In this document: piece by piece, positions 17,368 through 25,858 of the stretch
Layout: each line of letters opens with the position of its first letter
Numbering within the stretch: the stretch's first letter is position 1
NCBI RefSeq assembly: GCF_020297365.1
Contig: NZ_JAIXIG010000004.1
Span: forward strand, 62,001 to 126,000
Length of the DNA stretch: 64,000 bases
DNA from: Curtobacterium oceanosedimentum
Lineage (GTDB): Bacteria > Actinomycetota > Actinomycetes > Actinomycetales > Microbacteriaceae
Direction: 5' to 3'
Program-made: the position numbers and the translations under genes
Notes under the pieces: generated by a model
Told to the model about the DNA's origin: nothing
The model's database searches: none
The model's input: only the letters and a program-made list of their open reading frames with translations

Positions 17368-17826
17368 ATGGACGTCAGCAGTGGCACGCAGTTCGCCCAG
17401 CTCCTCATGCGCGCGTTCGAGGTCATGGCCGACGAGGTGCGCACCAGCCTGGAGAGCGCGGGACACCCGGGGCTGACCATCGCGAACGAACTGGCCATGC
17501 AGGCGATCGATCGTGGCGCATCCAGTGCTGCGTCCCTGGCGCGCGAGACCGGTGTGACTCGACAGGCCGCTGCCAAGACGATCGACACCCTCGAGGCGCT
17601 GGGCTACGTCAGTCGCGGCCCAGACCCCGAGGACGCTCGCAGGAAGTACCTCCGCGTCACGCCCGAGGGCCACGCCGCCATCAGCGTGGGTGGGGCAGCG
17701 TTCGACCGGATCTTCCAGCGCTGGCAGCAGCAGACCGGAGCGGACTCCGCCGTGGTCGTCGCGGCCCTCACGCTCCTGACGGATGCTCGTCCGGACGGCC
17801 GAAGCGCGGCTGCGATCGACCGGTAG
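17368..17826 (+). CDS. MarR-family transcriptional regulator
   Basis: A 152-aa winged-helix regulator. The helix-turn-helix and wing are clear: SLARETGVTRQAAAKTIDTL, then LGYVSRGPDPEDARRKYLRV with the typical D-x-R-x-K/R wing. It is divergent from the epoxide-hydrolase-like gene, and the twin palindromes in the gap are the likely binding sites. MarR proteins usually release DNA on binding a small phenolic or electrophilic ligand, so this pair looks like a substrate-induced detoxification unit. Confidence 0.92.
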   Translation: MDVSSGTQFAQLLMRAFEVMADEVRTSLESAGHPGLTIANELAMQAIDRGASSAASLARETGVTRQAAAKTIDTLEALGYVSRGPDPEDARRKYLRVTPEGHAAISVGGAAFDRIFQRWQQQTGADSAVVVAALTLLTDARPDGRSAAAIDR

Positions 17827-17867
17827 CCGATCGGCCGTCGCGACGAGACAGAGCGCGCCTCGGTCTG

Positions 17868-18332
17868 TCAGACCTCGGGACGCAGTCCTGGCTTCATGTC
17901 GTACGTCACCCACGGCGTCGCAGTTGCGACGTCGTCGTAGACGTGACGAGCTGCTTCGTTGTCGGGCGCCGTGATCCACCGGACGACGCTGGCGCCCTCG
18001 TTCGCCGCGATGGACGACGCCTCCCGCAGGAGCGCGGTCGCCACGCCGCTCCCGCGTGCTGCTGGTGCGGTGAAGAGGTCGTCGAGGTAGAGCCCGAGCG
18101 TCGCGGTGGACGGTCGGGCGAAGCGCCGGAGGTTCGCGATGCCGAGCAGGTTGCCGTCGTCATCGGTCGCGACGAGACCGGTGAGGCCGTGTGCAGCTCG
18201 TACGATCCACTCCCACGTGGCAGCGACCGCTCGTCGATCCTCCGGCAGATCGTAGAACGAGCGGTACCCGGCGAACAGGGCGGTCCACTGGGGCTCGTCC
18301 TGCGGGACAACGGTGCGTACGCGGATCGTCAC
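17868..18332 (-). CDS. GNAT-family N-acetyltransferase
   Basis: A 154-aa acetyl-CoA-dependent acyltransferase. It starts with strand TIRVRTVVPQDEPQW. The motif B strand LGLYLDDLFTAP and the acetyl-CoA-binding loop ARGSGVATALLREA (R-G-x-G-x-A) are present, then WITAPDNEAARHVYDDV, the usual C-terminal part with an N-x-x-A-x-x-x-Y pattern. The substrate is unknown. It is convergent with the MarR gene and stands alone. Confidence 0.9.
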   Translation of the reverse strand: MTIRVRTVVPQDEPQWTALFAGYRSFYDLPEDRRAVAATWEWIVRAAHGLTGLVATDDDGNLLGIANLRRFARPSTATLGLYLDDLFTAPAARGSGVATALLREASSIAANEGASVVRWITAPDNEAARHVYDDVATATPWVTYDMKPGLRPEV

Positions 18333-18432
18333 CTCGCGAGCCTAGGGGAGTCGCGGCAACACCGGCTGGCGGGTTGCTCGTCGATCCGCGGGAGCAGCGC
18401 GACCGATGGCGAGGATCCGGGACGCAGCCACT

Positions 18433-18480
18433 GACGGACGGGAGGCCCGGTGCCAGCTGGCACCGGGCCTCCCGTCCGTC
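18433..18480. repeat. Intergenic palindrome family A, perfect copy
   Basis: Arms of 24 bp (18433-18456 and 18457-18480) are perfectly complementary with no loop; the centre is GGTGCCAGCTGGCACC. Outer CTGAC/GTCAG bases extend it. It is the cleanest member of the family and sits between the acetyltransferase and the GH31 gene. In RNA it would form a very stable hairpin, so it can also act as a terminator. Confidence 0.9.
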
Positions 18481-18515
18481 GGTCAGATCCGCCCAGGGCG
18501 GCGGATCAGCCGTCC

Positions 18516-21500
18516 TCAGCCACGCGCCCGGCGTCGCCGGTTCCGCAGCGTCAGGGCGATCCCGCCGGCCGCGAGCAGCGCCGCTGCCAACAGCCCGAGG
18601 GGGAGCAGGTTCGCTCCGGTCCAGGCCAGCGCGCCGCCCGGGTCGCCGGCGGACGCGCCGCCGGTGTCGCCGGGTGCGGCCGCACCGGGTGCGCCGCCTC
18701 CGCCGATCCCAGGTGCCGGCGTGTCACCACCCGGTGTCCCCGGCGTCGGTGACGCGGACGGTGCGGGAGCGGCGGCGGCCCGGACGGTGAAGGCCGTCCT
18801 GGCCAGGACGTCACCGCCGACCGATGCCGTGACCGCGACGCGGCCGGAGGCCGTGCCCGGCACCCGCAGATCGGCCGAGAACGCACCGTCGGCGTCGGTG
18901 TGCGCGGTGGCCCCACCGATGCGCGGCGTGGTCGCCACTGCCACGTCGGTGTCCGCCGGGAAGCCGGCACCCGTGACGGTCTGCGTGGCACCGGCATCGA
19001 TCGTCGGCGACTCGGCCCGGAGGACCGGGGTCGCCACGGCCTCGCTGCTGAACGCCACGACCGTGCGCTCCGTCACCGACCGTTCGTCGACCGGCACGCT
19101 GATGGTGCGGGTGTCTGCGTCGTAGGTCCAGGCGCTCGTCGCGATCGGACGGCCGTCGATGGTGACGGTGCCCGGTCGGTCGGCGTTCGTGAACGTCGCC
19201 GTCCACGAGCGGTCCTGCACCTGGCCGGCGAACGAACCGTCGGCAGGGGCGATGTCGAGCGAACCGCCGGTCGGCTGCTGGGTGTAGCGGACGGCGGTCG
19301 AGGCGCTCCCCGCAGCGGCCTTCGCGGTCGCCTTCGTCGTTGCCGAGGCACTGTCCCCGCCGGCGTCTTCGTGCAGGTCGAACGACCCGTCCGCGCCGGT
19401 CGCCACCGTCAGGGTGACGGCGTCGAGCGGTGCGGCGTCGTTCCGCACCTGCTCGGAGCGGGTGGGGACGATGCCGCCGCTCTTCACGAACACCGGCATG
19501 GCGTTCAGGTCGGTCGTCACGTCGGCGGTGGTGCCGCCGGCGTACGTCTTCCCGGTGAACCAGTCCGTCCACGAGCTGCCCTCCGGGAACCAGACGGAGC
19601 GGGTGGCCGTGCCGGTCTTGTCGTTCGCGGTGGTGACCGGTGCGACGAGCACGTCCGGGCCGTACAGGTACTCGGAGCCGGCCTGGGCGTAGGACTCCTG
19701 CGCCTCGGGGTACTGCAGGTAGAGCGGCTGCAGGATCGGGGTGCCCGTCTCGGTGGCCTGCGCGGCGAGCGTGTAGGTCAGGGGGACGAGGGCCTCGCGG
19801 AGGTTGAGGAACTGCTTCGCCGAGGCTTCCGCTGCCGCCGGGTACTGCCAGGGCAGGCGGTCGCTGTGGTTGCTGTGCAGGCGGTCGATCGGCTGGAAGG
19901 TGCCGAGCTGCACCCAGCGGGCGTAGAGGTCCTCCGGCAGCTGGGTCGTGCCCTCCTCGGCGCCGTCGATGCCGTACTGCGCACCGTTGTGGCCGCCGAT
20001 GTCGTGGCTGACCGACGCCAGGCCGGTCGCTGCGGACTCACCGGGGGTGTAGCCGACCTCGGCGAGCAGCATGTCCCACGACGACGTGGTGTCGCCGGTG
20101 AAGTGCACGGTCGTGCGCTTGTCCGCCCACGGCCCCGTCGGGACGGCCTGCGGGTTGCCGTAGCCACCCGCGGTCAGCGAGCCGTACGCCCGCGAGAACG
20201 CCAGGCCGCGGCCGCCGAGCTGCTCGTCGGTGTACTTCGCGTACTGCTGGTTGATGAACGCGTCGGGGGTGACACCGTTCGCCGAGTACTTCGAGTTCTC
20301 GCTGCAGCACCAGTCGAGCCACCACATGTCGACGCCCTCCGGCTGCATCGAGGTGTGCAGGTCGAAGTAGGCCTTGAGCTGGTCGGGGTCCGACCAGTCG
20401 AACAGGTAGCGGTCGCCGTCACCCTTGGTGAGCCCGCCCTTCGCGGTGGCCTGCGCCTGCGCGAACCGTGGGTCCTGGCTCGAGATCGTCGGGTGGATGT
20501 TGAGCGTGTTGTGGATGCCCTGCTCGTGCCAGTCGGCGAGCAGCCCGGTCATGTCCGGGATCCGGGACGGGTCGACCGACCAGCCGTTCCACTTGCTGTC
20601 GCCCTGGTTGGTGGGGCTGCCGATCTTGTAGTCGGTGTCGATCGCCATCACGTCGACGGGCACCTGCTCGTCGCGGAACTGCTTCGCGATCGCGAGGTAG
20701 TCGGCCTGCGAGCGGTCGTAGTACTCGGAGTACCAGACGCCGTACGCCCAGCGCGGGAGCAGCTTCGTCGGACCGGTCAGGACGGCGAGCTCCTGCAGGG
20801 CGTGACGGTGGTCGCTGCCGTACCCGAAGACGTAGCCGTCCTGGTAGCGCTCGCCGCCGTGGTCGCCGGCCGGCGTGACCGTGTCGGTCGCCGGGTCGTA
20901 CAGGGCCGAGGCGCTGTCGTCGAGGAGCGACCAGCCGTCCTGGTAGAGCAGACCCGGGTTCGTCTTGACCGAGCCGTTGGCGGTGTCGAGGTCGCGCCGG
21001 TACCCGCCGAGCGGGGCGTGCGCGGCGAGGACCGGCGACGCGGTGTCGACCACGGCGACGGTGTCGAAGTTCACGTTGCAGTTGTTCGTCGTGGTCGGGC
21101 AGCCGATCACGACGTCGTTCGCGCCCGCAGCCAGGTGCACCGGCACGCTGACGGTGTTCCAGTAGTCCCAGCCGCTGGTGCGGGGGAGCGGTGCGGTGGT
21201 GGCCTGCTGGCCGGTCGGTGCCGCGGTGAGCGTCGGCGTGCCGGCGGAGCCGTTGGCGTAGCGGACCTGCAGGGCGTAGTCGCCCGCGGTCGGCACCCCG
21301 GTCACGTGGGTCGTCAGCTGTGCGCCGGCGCGCTCGAACCCGGCGACGAAGCCGTCCCCGGCGAAGCCGTTGTGGTTCGTGGCCGTCGTCGCCGGAGCGG
21401 TGCGGGCCGAGTCCTCGGCCTGGCACACCGTGCCGAACGCGCAGTCCTCGCCGGTGACCGTGGTCGACGGTGCCGGGTAGGCGGCACCGGCCCGGACGAG

Positions 21501-22334
21501 CGCCAGGCTGTCGACGTTCACCCGGCCGGAGTCGCTCGCGGTCCGTTCGATGCGCACGCGGTGCTCGCCCGCGGGCAGGTCGAGCGTCGTGGCGGCGGTG
21601 GTCTTCCAGTCGTCCCAGTTCGCCCCGGGCGCCAGGCGGATCGTCTTCGCGGTGCCGCCGTCCACCGTCACGCTGAGGGTGCGGGTGGCGACCTGGCCGT
21701 CACCGCCCTGCGAGTTCGCGTAGCGCAGGGCGAGGTCGTACGAGCCGGCCTGTTCCGCCGTGGTCGTGAAGGTCATGGCGTTGCCGACCGACTCGAAGCC
21801 CGCGGCGAACCCGGCGCCGGTGAAGCCCGTGTGGTCCGTGGCGAGTGACAGACCGGTGAGCCCGAGCGTCTCGGCCTCGCACAGGGTGCCGATCGTGCAG
21901 GACGGGGTGGGCGTGGACACCCACGGTGTGCCGGTGACCTGCTGGCCGGACGCCGTGGTCAGGCTGGTCTGCAGGGTGTCCTGCGTGAACGGACCGGAGC
22001 CCTGCTTGTACCGGACGGTCATCGCGCCGGTGTCGAGGGTGAGCCAGCCGTCCCGCTCGGTCGTCGTGAAGGTCGTCGGTGCGAAGTCGTCGCGGCCGAT
22101 GACGTTGAAGGTGCTGCCGTCGGTGAACGTGGAGTCACCGGCGTACTCGGTGCGGATCAGCGTCGGGGACAGCACCTGGAACCGGGCCTGACCCGACACG
22201 ACGGTGCGGTCGGCGGCCGGGTCCGCGGTGGCCGGGATCGCTGCGATGCCCAGCATGCCGAGGGCGGTCGCTGCGACGATGCCCGACGACAGCGCGCGGC
22301 GCAGCCCTCGGGAGCGGAGTGGATTGGGGCGCAA
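18516..22334 (-). CDS. Sortase-anchored GH31 glycoside hydrolase with two CBM35-like domains
   Basis: A 1272-aa wall enzyme from a TTG at 22334 (GAGGAG 7 bases upstream; no ATG/GTG fits the signal peptide). The signal peptide ends at PATA. The GH31 N-terminal beta domain (from about 40) is split by two carbohydrate-binding modules (about 147-285 and 303-430, each starting C-x-AE). It resumes with PLGGYRRDLD and GLLYQDGWSLLDDS. The catalytic barrel has the probable nucleophile in MWWLDWCC (about 672) and acid/base in SHDIGGH (about 777). A DUF5110-type domain, two beta domains, a Gly/Pro linker, LAWTG (about 1235), a TM helix and RRRRARG follow. The family cleaves alpha-linked sugars; the substrate here is unknown. 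A LacI-type operator lies upstream. Confidence 0.9.
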   Translation of the reverse strand: MRPNPLRSRGLRRALSSGIVAATALGMLGIAAIPATADPAADRTVVSGQARFQVLSPTLIRTEYAGDSTFTDGSTFNVIGRDDFAPTTFTTTERDGWLTLDTGAMTVRYKQGSGPFTQDTLQTSLTTASGQQVTGTPWVSTPTPSCTIGTLCEAETLGLTGLSLATDHTGFTGAGFAAGFESVGNAMTFTTTAEQAGSYDLALRYANSQGGDGQVATRTLSVTVDGGTAKTIRLAPGANWDDWKTTAATTLDLPAGEHRVRIERTASDSGRVNVDSLALVRAGAAYPAPSTTVTGEDCAFGTVCQAEDSARTAPATTATNHNGFAGDGFVAGFERAGAQLTTHVTGVPTAGDYALQVRYANGSAGTPTLTAAPTGQQATTAPLPRTSGWDYWNTVSVPVHLAAGANDVVIGCPTTTNNCNVNFDTVAVVDTASPVLAAHAPLGGYRRDLDTANGSVKTNPGLLYQDGWSLLDDSASALYDPATDTVTPAGDHGGERYQDGYVFGYGSDHRHALQELAVLTGPTKLLPRWAYGVWYSEYYDRSQADYLAIAKQFRDEQVPVDVMAIDTDYKIGSPTNQGDSKWNGWSVDPSRIPDMTGLLADWHEQGIHNTLNIHPTISSQDPRFAQAQATAKGGLTKGDGDRYLFDWSDPDQLKAYFDLHTSMQPEGVDMWWLDWCCSENSKYSANGVTPDAFINQQYAKYTDEQLGGRGLAFSRAYGSLTAGGYGNPQAVPTGPWADKRTTVHFTGDTTSSWDMLLAEVGYTPGESAATGLASVSHDIGGHNGAQYGIDGAEEGTTQLPEDLYARWVQLGTFQPIDRLHSNHSDRLPWQYPAAAEASAKQFLNLREALVPLTYTLAAQATETGTPILQPLYLQYPEAQESYAQAGSEYLYGPDVLVAPVTTANDKTGTATRSVWFPEGSSWTDWFTGKTYAGGTTADVTTDLNAMPVFVKSGGIVPTRSEQVRNDAAPLDAVTLTVATGADGSFDLHEDAGGDSASATTKATAKAAAGSASTAVRYTQQPTGGSLDIAPADGSFAGQVQDRSWTATFTNADRPGTVTIDGRPIATSAWTYDADTRTISVPVDERSVTERTVVAFSSEAVATPVLRAESPTIDAGATQTVTGAGFPADTDVAVATTPRIGGATAHTDADGAFSADLRVPGTASGRVAVTASVGGDVLARTAFTVRAAAAPAPSASPTPGTPGGDTPAPGIGGGGAPGAAAPGDTGGASAGDPGGALAWTGANLLPLGLLAAALLAAGGIALTLRNRRRRARG

Positions 22335-22412
22335 GTGGGTGCTCCTCGTGGACGTCGTCGTCCATCGGGCCGTGCGTCGGCCGTGATCGTCGGGCCGTCC
22401 CTGCGGCGGCCC

Positions 22413-22430
22413 GTTTACAACGCTGTAAAC
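22413..22430 (-). promoter_or_regulatory. LacI-type operator upstream of wall GH31
   Basis: GTTTACAAC/GCTGTAAAC forms an 18-bp palindrome with one mismatch. It differs by one base from the TTTACAGCGCTGTAAA site at 49999-50014. On the minus strand a possible -10 (TATGGT, 22434-22429) abuts it, so a bound repressor would block initiation. The 319-base gap between the GH31 start and ridA holds only this site and the repeat element. Confidence 0.8.
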
Positions 22431-22519
22431 CATACGACCCGGATGGCCCCCGAGGAAGGGGCAGACAGGGGCGGCTCGTTTCGCGGCTTGCGCGCCGCCG
22501 TGGACGGCCGCCACGGACG

Positions 22520-22651
22520 GACTGGAGGCCCGGTGCCAGCTGGCGCCGTCCCTCCAGTCTCGGCCGTCGCCCCGCTGGCGCGGTGCGCCGGTACCGGCTG
22601 GTGGGGCCCACCTCCGGGCACGGCCGTCGCCCCGCTGGCGCGGTGCGCCGG
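22520..22651. repeat. Composite A+B intergenic element with duplicated B
   Basis: The A part (22520-22539 / 22540-22559) is a palindrome with GACTGGAGG/CCTCCAGTC ends. It is followed by a B part (22561-22606; CGGCCGTCGCCCCGCTGGCG start). The first 31 bases of B recur exactly at 22621-22651, 60 bp further on. The same A+B arrangement is found at 31414-31500 and, inverted, at 26714-26796. The element ends 3 bases before the ridA stop. Confidence 0.85.
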
Positions 22652-22653
22652 CC

Positions 22654-23061
22654 TCAGAGGATGGCGGTGGCTTCGACCTCGACGAGCACGTCCGGTTCGA
22701 ACAGGTACTCGACGCCGATGAGCGATGCAGGAGGCATCGGCGCAGGCAGCTCCAAGTCCTCGGCCACCGCCTCGACGCCCGCCATGAACGCTCCGATCTT
22801 GTCGGGCGTCCAACCGGTGACGTAGAACGTGAGCCGCACCACGTCGGGGAAACCTGCACCCGCCTCGACCAGCCCGGCGTGCGTGTTCCGGAGCGCCGCG
22901 GCGACCTGGCCGGCGAGGTCGCCGGTCGCGATGGCGCTGCCGTCCGCAGCGCGAGCGATCTGTCCGGAGACGTGGACGTGCTTCGTCCCGGTCGCGACGG
23001 AGACGTGGTGGTACGGCGTGTGCTGCATCAGGCCGCTCGGCGAGGAAAGGCGGACGGGCAT
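22654..23061 (-). CDS. RidA-family (YjgF/YER057c) protein
   Basis: A 135-aa protein of the RidA superfamily, whose best-known members deaminate reactive enamine/imine intermediates. Motifs: HVHVSGQIARAADGS, GDLAGQVAAALRN, and FPDVVRLTFYVTG near the middle. The C-terminal SLIGVEYLFEPDVLVEVEATAI lacks the R-x-x-x-P-A pattern of classic RidA deaminases (here MPPASLIGVEYL). It may therefore belong to a subgroup without deaminase activity. It is divergent from an HxlR regulator, with a palindrome in the gap. Confidence 0.88.
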   Translation of the reverse strand: MPVRLSSPSGLMQHTPYHHVSVATGTKHVHVSGQIARAADGSAIATGDLAGQVAAALRNTHAGLVEAGAGFPDVVRLTFYVTGWTPDKIGAFMAGVEAVAEDLELPAPMPPASLIGVEYLFEPDVLVEVEATAIL

Positions 23062-23079
23062 GAGGTGCTCCTTCGGTTC

Positions 23080-23096
23080 GGTATCTCATGGATACC
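23080..23096. promoter_or_regulatory. Probable HxlR operator
   Basis: GGTATC-TCATG-GATACC is a perfect inverted repeat in the short gap between the divergent ridA-like and hxlR-like genes. A GGATACC half site recurs just inside the regulator gene, near 23138. Confidence 0.6.
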
Positions 23097-23132
23097 TGGT
23101 GCCGAGAGCCCACTTCAACGAAACTGGGTTTC

Positions 23133-23534
23133 GTGCCGGATACCACTCCTGACCCCCACGGCCTCTTCGCCATCGACCATCCACACCGGGAACTCCTCGA
23201 TCAGGTCCTCGACAAGTGGTCGCTCGAGGTGTTGAACGAGTTGTGTGAGCAGCCAGCCCGCTTCAGTGCGCTGCGCCGCGCGATCCCGTCGGTGACCCAG
23301 AAGTCCCTGACCGCGACGCTGCGCCGCCTCGAGCGCAACGGGATCGTCGAGCGTGTCACGTTGAGCACGCGCCCGATCGCCGTCGAGTACCGCATCACGC
23401 CGCTCGGGAAGACCCTTCGGCCTCCGGTCGACGTCGTGCTGGCCTGGGCCGCTCAGCACATGCCAGCCATCACCGCCGCGCGGCTCCGCTTCGACACCGC
23501 AGCAGACGACTCGACACTCGCCGGGCGTCGGTGA
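23133..23534 (+). CDS. HxlR-family transcriptional regulator
   Basis: A 133-aa winged-helix regulator from the GTG at 23133; the frame is open further upstream but that DNA contains the operator. HxlR hallmarks: DKWSLEVLNELCEQPARFSALRRAIPSVTQKSLTATLRRLERNGIVERV, the usual W-x-x-x-(V/I)L start and the K-x-L-T recognition helix. YRITPLGKTL forms the wing end. It is divergent from the RidA-like gene and probably represses it in response to a reactive small molecule. Confidence 0.88.
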   Translation: MPDTTPDPHGLFAIDHPHRELLDQVLDKWSLEVLNELCEQPARFSALRRAIPSVTQKSLTATLRRLERNGIVERVTLSTRPIAVEYRITPLGKTLRPPVDVVLAWAAQHMPAITAARLRFDTAADDSTLAGRR

Positions 23535-23708
23535 GGTGTCCGTTCGGGCAACACCTCGACTCGTCGGCCGACCCGTCGTGAGACTGCTTCGAGCATCGCG
23601 TCCGGCCAACTGCTATGCACGGGCGATACCCCACGAACCGGGGGAATCGTCGTCATCATCGCGCGCACCGTCTCCGCAGAACAGAGCGTCGCTCGTGAGG
23701 AGTTGGAT

Positions 23709-23936
23709 GTGAGCATGCTCTCCAGCGTCCCGCCCCGTGTGTTCGGCCTTGCGTTCGGAGTGGGAGCCATGGTCGCAGGGCTCGTGATGGCGCTCCTCGG
23801 CGCGGGCGTTGACTACGTCGGGCTCATGGCCGGAGGACTCGTCCTGGCGGCGATGGGACTGCTGGTCGCGATCGTCGGTGCGATCGGTTTCGCGCTCCAC
23901 GGGTCCGTCCGACCCGAGCGTCGTCGAACGAAGTGA
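23709..23936 (+). CDS. Small membrane protein with two helices
   Basis: A 75-aa protein from a GTG at 23709 with AGGAG about 7 bases upstream; an ATG at 23715 is the alternative. Two Gly/Ala/Leu-rich membrane segments (VFGLAFGVGAMVAGLVMALL and LMAGGLVLAAMGLLVAIVGA) and a basic tail (RPERRRTK) are visible. The family is not recognised. Confidence 0.65.
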   Translation: MSMLSSVPPRVFGLAFGVGAMVAGLVMALLGAGVDYVGLMAGGLVLAAMGLLVAIVGAIGFALHGSVRPERRRTK

Positions 23937-23974
23937 ACCGAAGTCGCTGACGGGCGCGTCTCCGAGCCGATCGG

Positions 23975-24280
23975 CTATCGAGCGACGTCCGACCTGAGCG
24001 GCGAGCACATCGCCACGATGACGGCGCCAGCGAACACGAGGGTCACCGTGAGCAGCGCAACGCCATCCCCTGCGATGCCCATGAGCGCGCCACCACCCAC
24101 TGCTCCCACAGCAGCAAGGGTCCTGTTCGCGCTGCGCATCGTGCCGTTCATCCGACCGAGGAGCACGTCGGGTGTGACGGTCTGGCGGAGGCTACCGGCT
24201 GCACACAGAGCTCGCTCCGACGGCGCGACGGCGCGTGAGGAGGCCGTGAAGAAGACAGCGAAGGGCGTGAGCGACGTGTG
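23975..24280 (-). pseudogene. C-terminal remnant of an MFS efflux transporter
   Basis: About 100 residues on the minus strand read as the last part of a DHA-type major facilitator. They include a membrane stretch SLTPFAVFFTASS, then RQTVTPDVLLGRMNGTMR (the conserved cytoplasmic loop of these exporters) and a final helix pair ending in SDVAR. No start codon, RBS or N-terminal ten helices exist upstream, because the corA promoter region follows. It is a deletion remnant rather than a gene. Confidence 0.7.
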
Positions 24281-24400
24281 AGCATACCGCTCCCGCCGAC
24301 GGCGCACCGGCATGATCGGCAGGTTGACCGCGTGCGCCGCGGCTACGATCACCCCGGCCCGCTCCGGGCCGCACCGCCCCACGGAACCAGGAGGACACCG

Positions 24401-25471
24401 GTGGCCCTCATCGACAACGGCATCTACGTCAACGGAACCCGGACGGACTCGCCGGACGATCTCGGGCGCACGTACGAAGCCCTCGACGCCGCTGGCGCGG
24501 GTGCGATGGCCTGGATCGGGCTGTTCCGACCGACCGCCACCGAACTGGCGTCCGTCGCCGACGAGTTCGGGCTGCACCCGCTCGCCGTCGAGGACGCGCA
24601 CAAGGGACACCAGCGGGCGAAGCTCGAGCGGTACGGCGACACGCTGTTCGTGGTGCTGCGACCCGCCTGGTACGACGAGGACGCCGAGACGGTCGAGTTC
24701 GGCGAGGTGCACCTGTTCACCGGGCGCGACTTCGTCGTCACCGTGCGCCAGGCGGAGCGTCCGAACCTCGCCGACGTGCGGAAGCGGCTCGAAGCGGATC
24801 CGGACGCCCTCGGGCGCGGGTCCGAGGCGGTGCTCTGTGCGGTCCTCGACGAGGTCATCGACAGCTACGCCCCGGTGGTCGCCGGGCTGCAGGACGACAT
24901 CGACGACATCGAGGACGACCTGTTCGACGGCGACGTCGACCCGGCGTCCTCACGGCGGATCTACCAGCTGCTCAGCGAGGTCATCGGGTTCCAGCGTGCG
25001 ATCGGCCCGCTACCCGAGATGCTCAACGCCTTGCTGCGGGGTTCCCAGAAGTACGGCACGGACACCGAGGTGCAGAACCAGCTGCGGAACGTCCTGGACC
25101 ACGCGATCCGCGTCACCGAGCGAGTGGACACGTTCCGGACCCTGCTCGAGAACGCGCTCACGCTGCACTCGACCCTGGTGACGCAGGAGCAGAACGATGC
25201 GATGCGCCGGATGACCAGTGCGAGCCTGGCGCAGGGGGAGGAGAGCCGGCGGCTGGCGCGGGCATCGATGGAGCAGGGTGAAGAGGTGAAGAAGATCTCG
25301 TCGTGGGCGGCGATCCTGTTCGCGCCGACGCTGGTGGCGTCGATCTACGGCATGAACTTCGAGCACATGCCCGAGCTGCGGTGGACGTGGGGCTACCCGG
25401 CGGCGATCGTCGCGATGGTCCTGCTGGCGGTCGTGCTGTGGGCGGTGTTCAAGCGGAAGCACTGGCTCTGA
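24401..25471 (+). CDS. corA: CorA-family magnesium/cobalt transporter
   Basis: A 356-aa membrane channel for divalent cations. The GTG at 24401 follows AGGAGG closely and precedes the conserved N-terminal strand (ALIDNGIYVNGTR). The large cytosolic domain includes HPLAVEDAHKGHQRAKLE. Long helices lead to the two C-terminal membrane segments. The signature YGMN (YGMNFEHMPEL, about 315) sits in the periplasm-side loop, and the tail KRKHWL is basic. It probably forms a pentamer in the membrane. TTGACC (24324) and GGCTACGAT (24341) may be its promoter, though the spacing is short. Confidence 0.95.
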   Translation: MALIDNGIYVNGTRTDSPDDLGRTYEALDAAGAGAMAWIGLFRPTATELASVADEFGLHPLAVEDAHKGHQRAKLERYGDTLFVVLRPAWYDEDAETVEFGEVHLFTGRDFVVTVRQAERPNLADVRKRLEADPDALGRGSEAVLCAVLDEVIDSYAPVVAGLQDDIDDIEDDLFDGDVDPASSRRIYQLLSEVIGFQRAIGPLPEMLNALLRGSQKYGTDTEVQNQLRNVLDHAIRVTERVDTFRTLLENALTLHSTLVTQEQNDAMRRMTSASLAQGEESRRLARASMEQGEEVKKISSWAAILFAPTLVASIYGMNFEHMPELRWTWGYPAAIVAMVLLAVVLWAVFKRKHWL

Positions 25472-25552
25472 GCCGGTCGGTCAGTCCGTCGAGGTCTGGT
25501 CCACGAGCATCGAATCGACGGTCGCGCCGCTCCCACTCGGCCGAGCGGCGCC

Positions 25553-25858
25553 CTAGCGGTCGATCACCCGCCACTCGCTGACGAAGGCCGTGACGTCCTT
25601 CTGGTCGAGGTCCCGTTCCACCGTCGCCAGGAGGCGCTCCGCCTGGTCGGCTTCGCCCGCGCGCGTGCGCAGCACCTCGGCGCCGTCGTCGCGGCGGCGC
25701 ACGACCAGGTCGAAGCTCGGCAGGAAGTCCTCGCCCGCCCCGCCCATCGCCGCCAGCGCAAGCGCGGACACGGTCCGGCCCAGGCGCCGCAACCGACTCT
25801 GCCGGGAGTCCTCTATGGACGCATGCAGGACGTCGGCGGCCCTCGTGCCGCCGGTCAC
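25553..25858 (-). CDS. Unrecognised 101-aa protein coupled to serine hydrolase
   Basis: A GTG start at 25858 overlaps the stop of the serine hydrolase gene (GTGA), so translation is coupled. The product is mixed alpha/beta, with an N-terminal basic helix (RQSRLRRLGRTVSAL) and a compact C-terminal part (FDLVVRRRDDGAEVLRT, then LLATVERDLDQKDVTAFVSEW). There is no membrane segment or signal peptide. The FDLVVRRRDDG strand pattern occurs in small actinobacterial proteins of unknown role. No function can be given. Confidence 0.7.
   Translation of the reverse strand: MTGGTRAADVLHASIEDSRQSRLRRLGRTVSALALAAMGGAGEDFLPSFDLVVRRRDDGAEVLRTRAGEADQAERLLATVERDLDQKDVTAFVSEWRVIDR

Noticed and set aside
17830-17880. 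Possible terminator between MarR and the acetyltransferase
   Set aside because: Only weak, broken pairing (GACAGA ... TCTGTC); not convincing.
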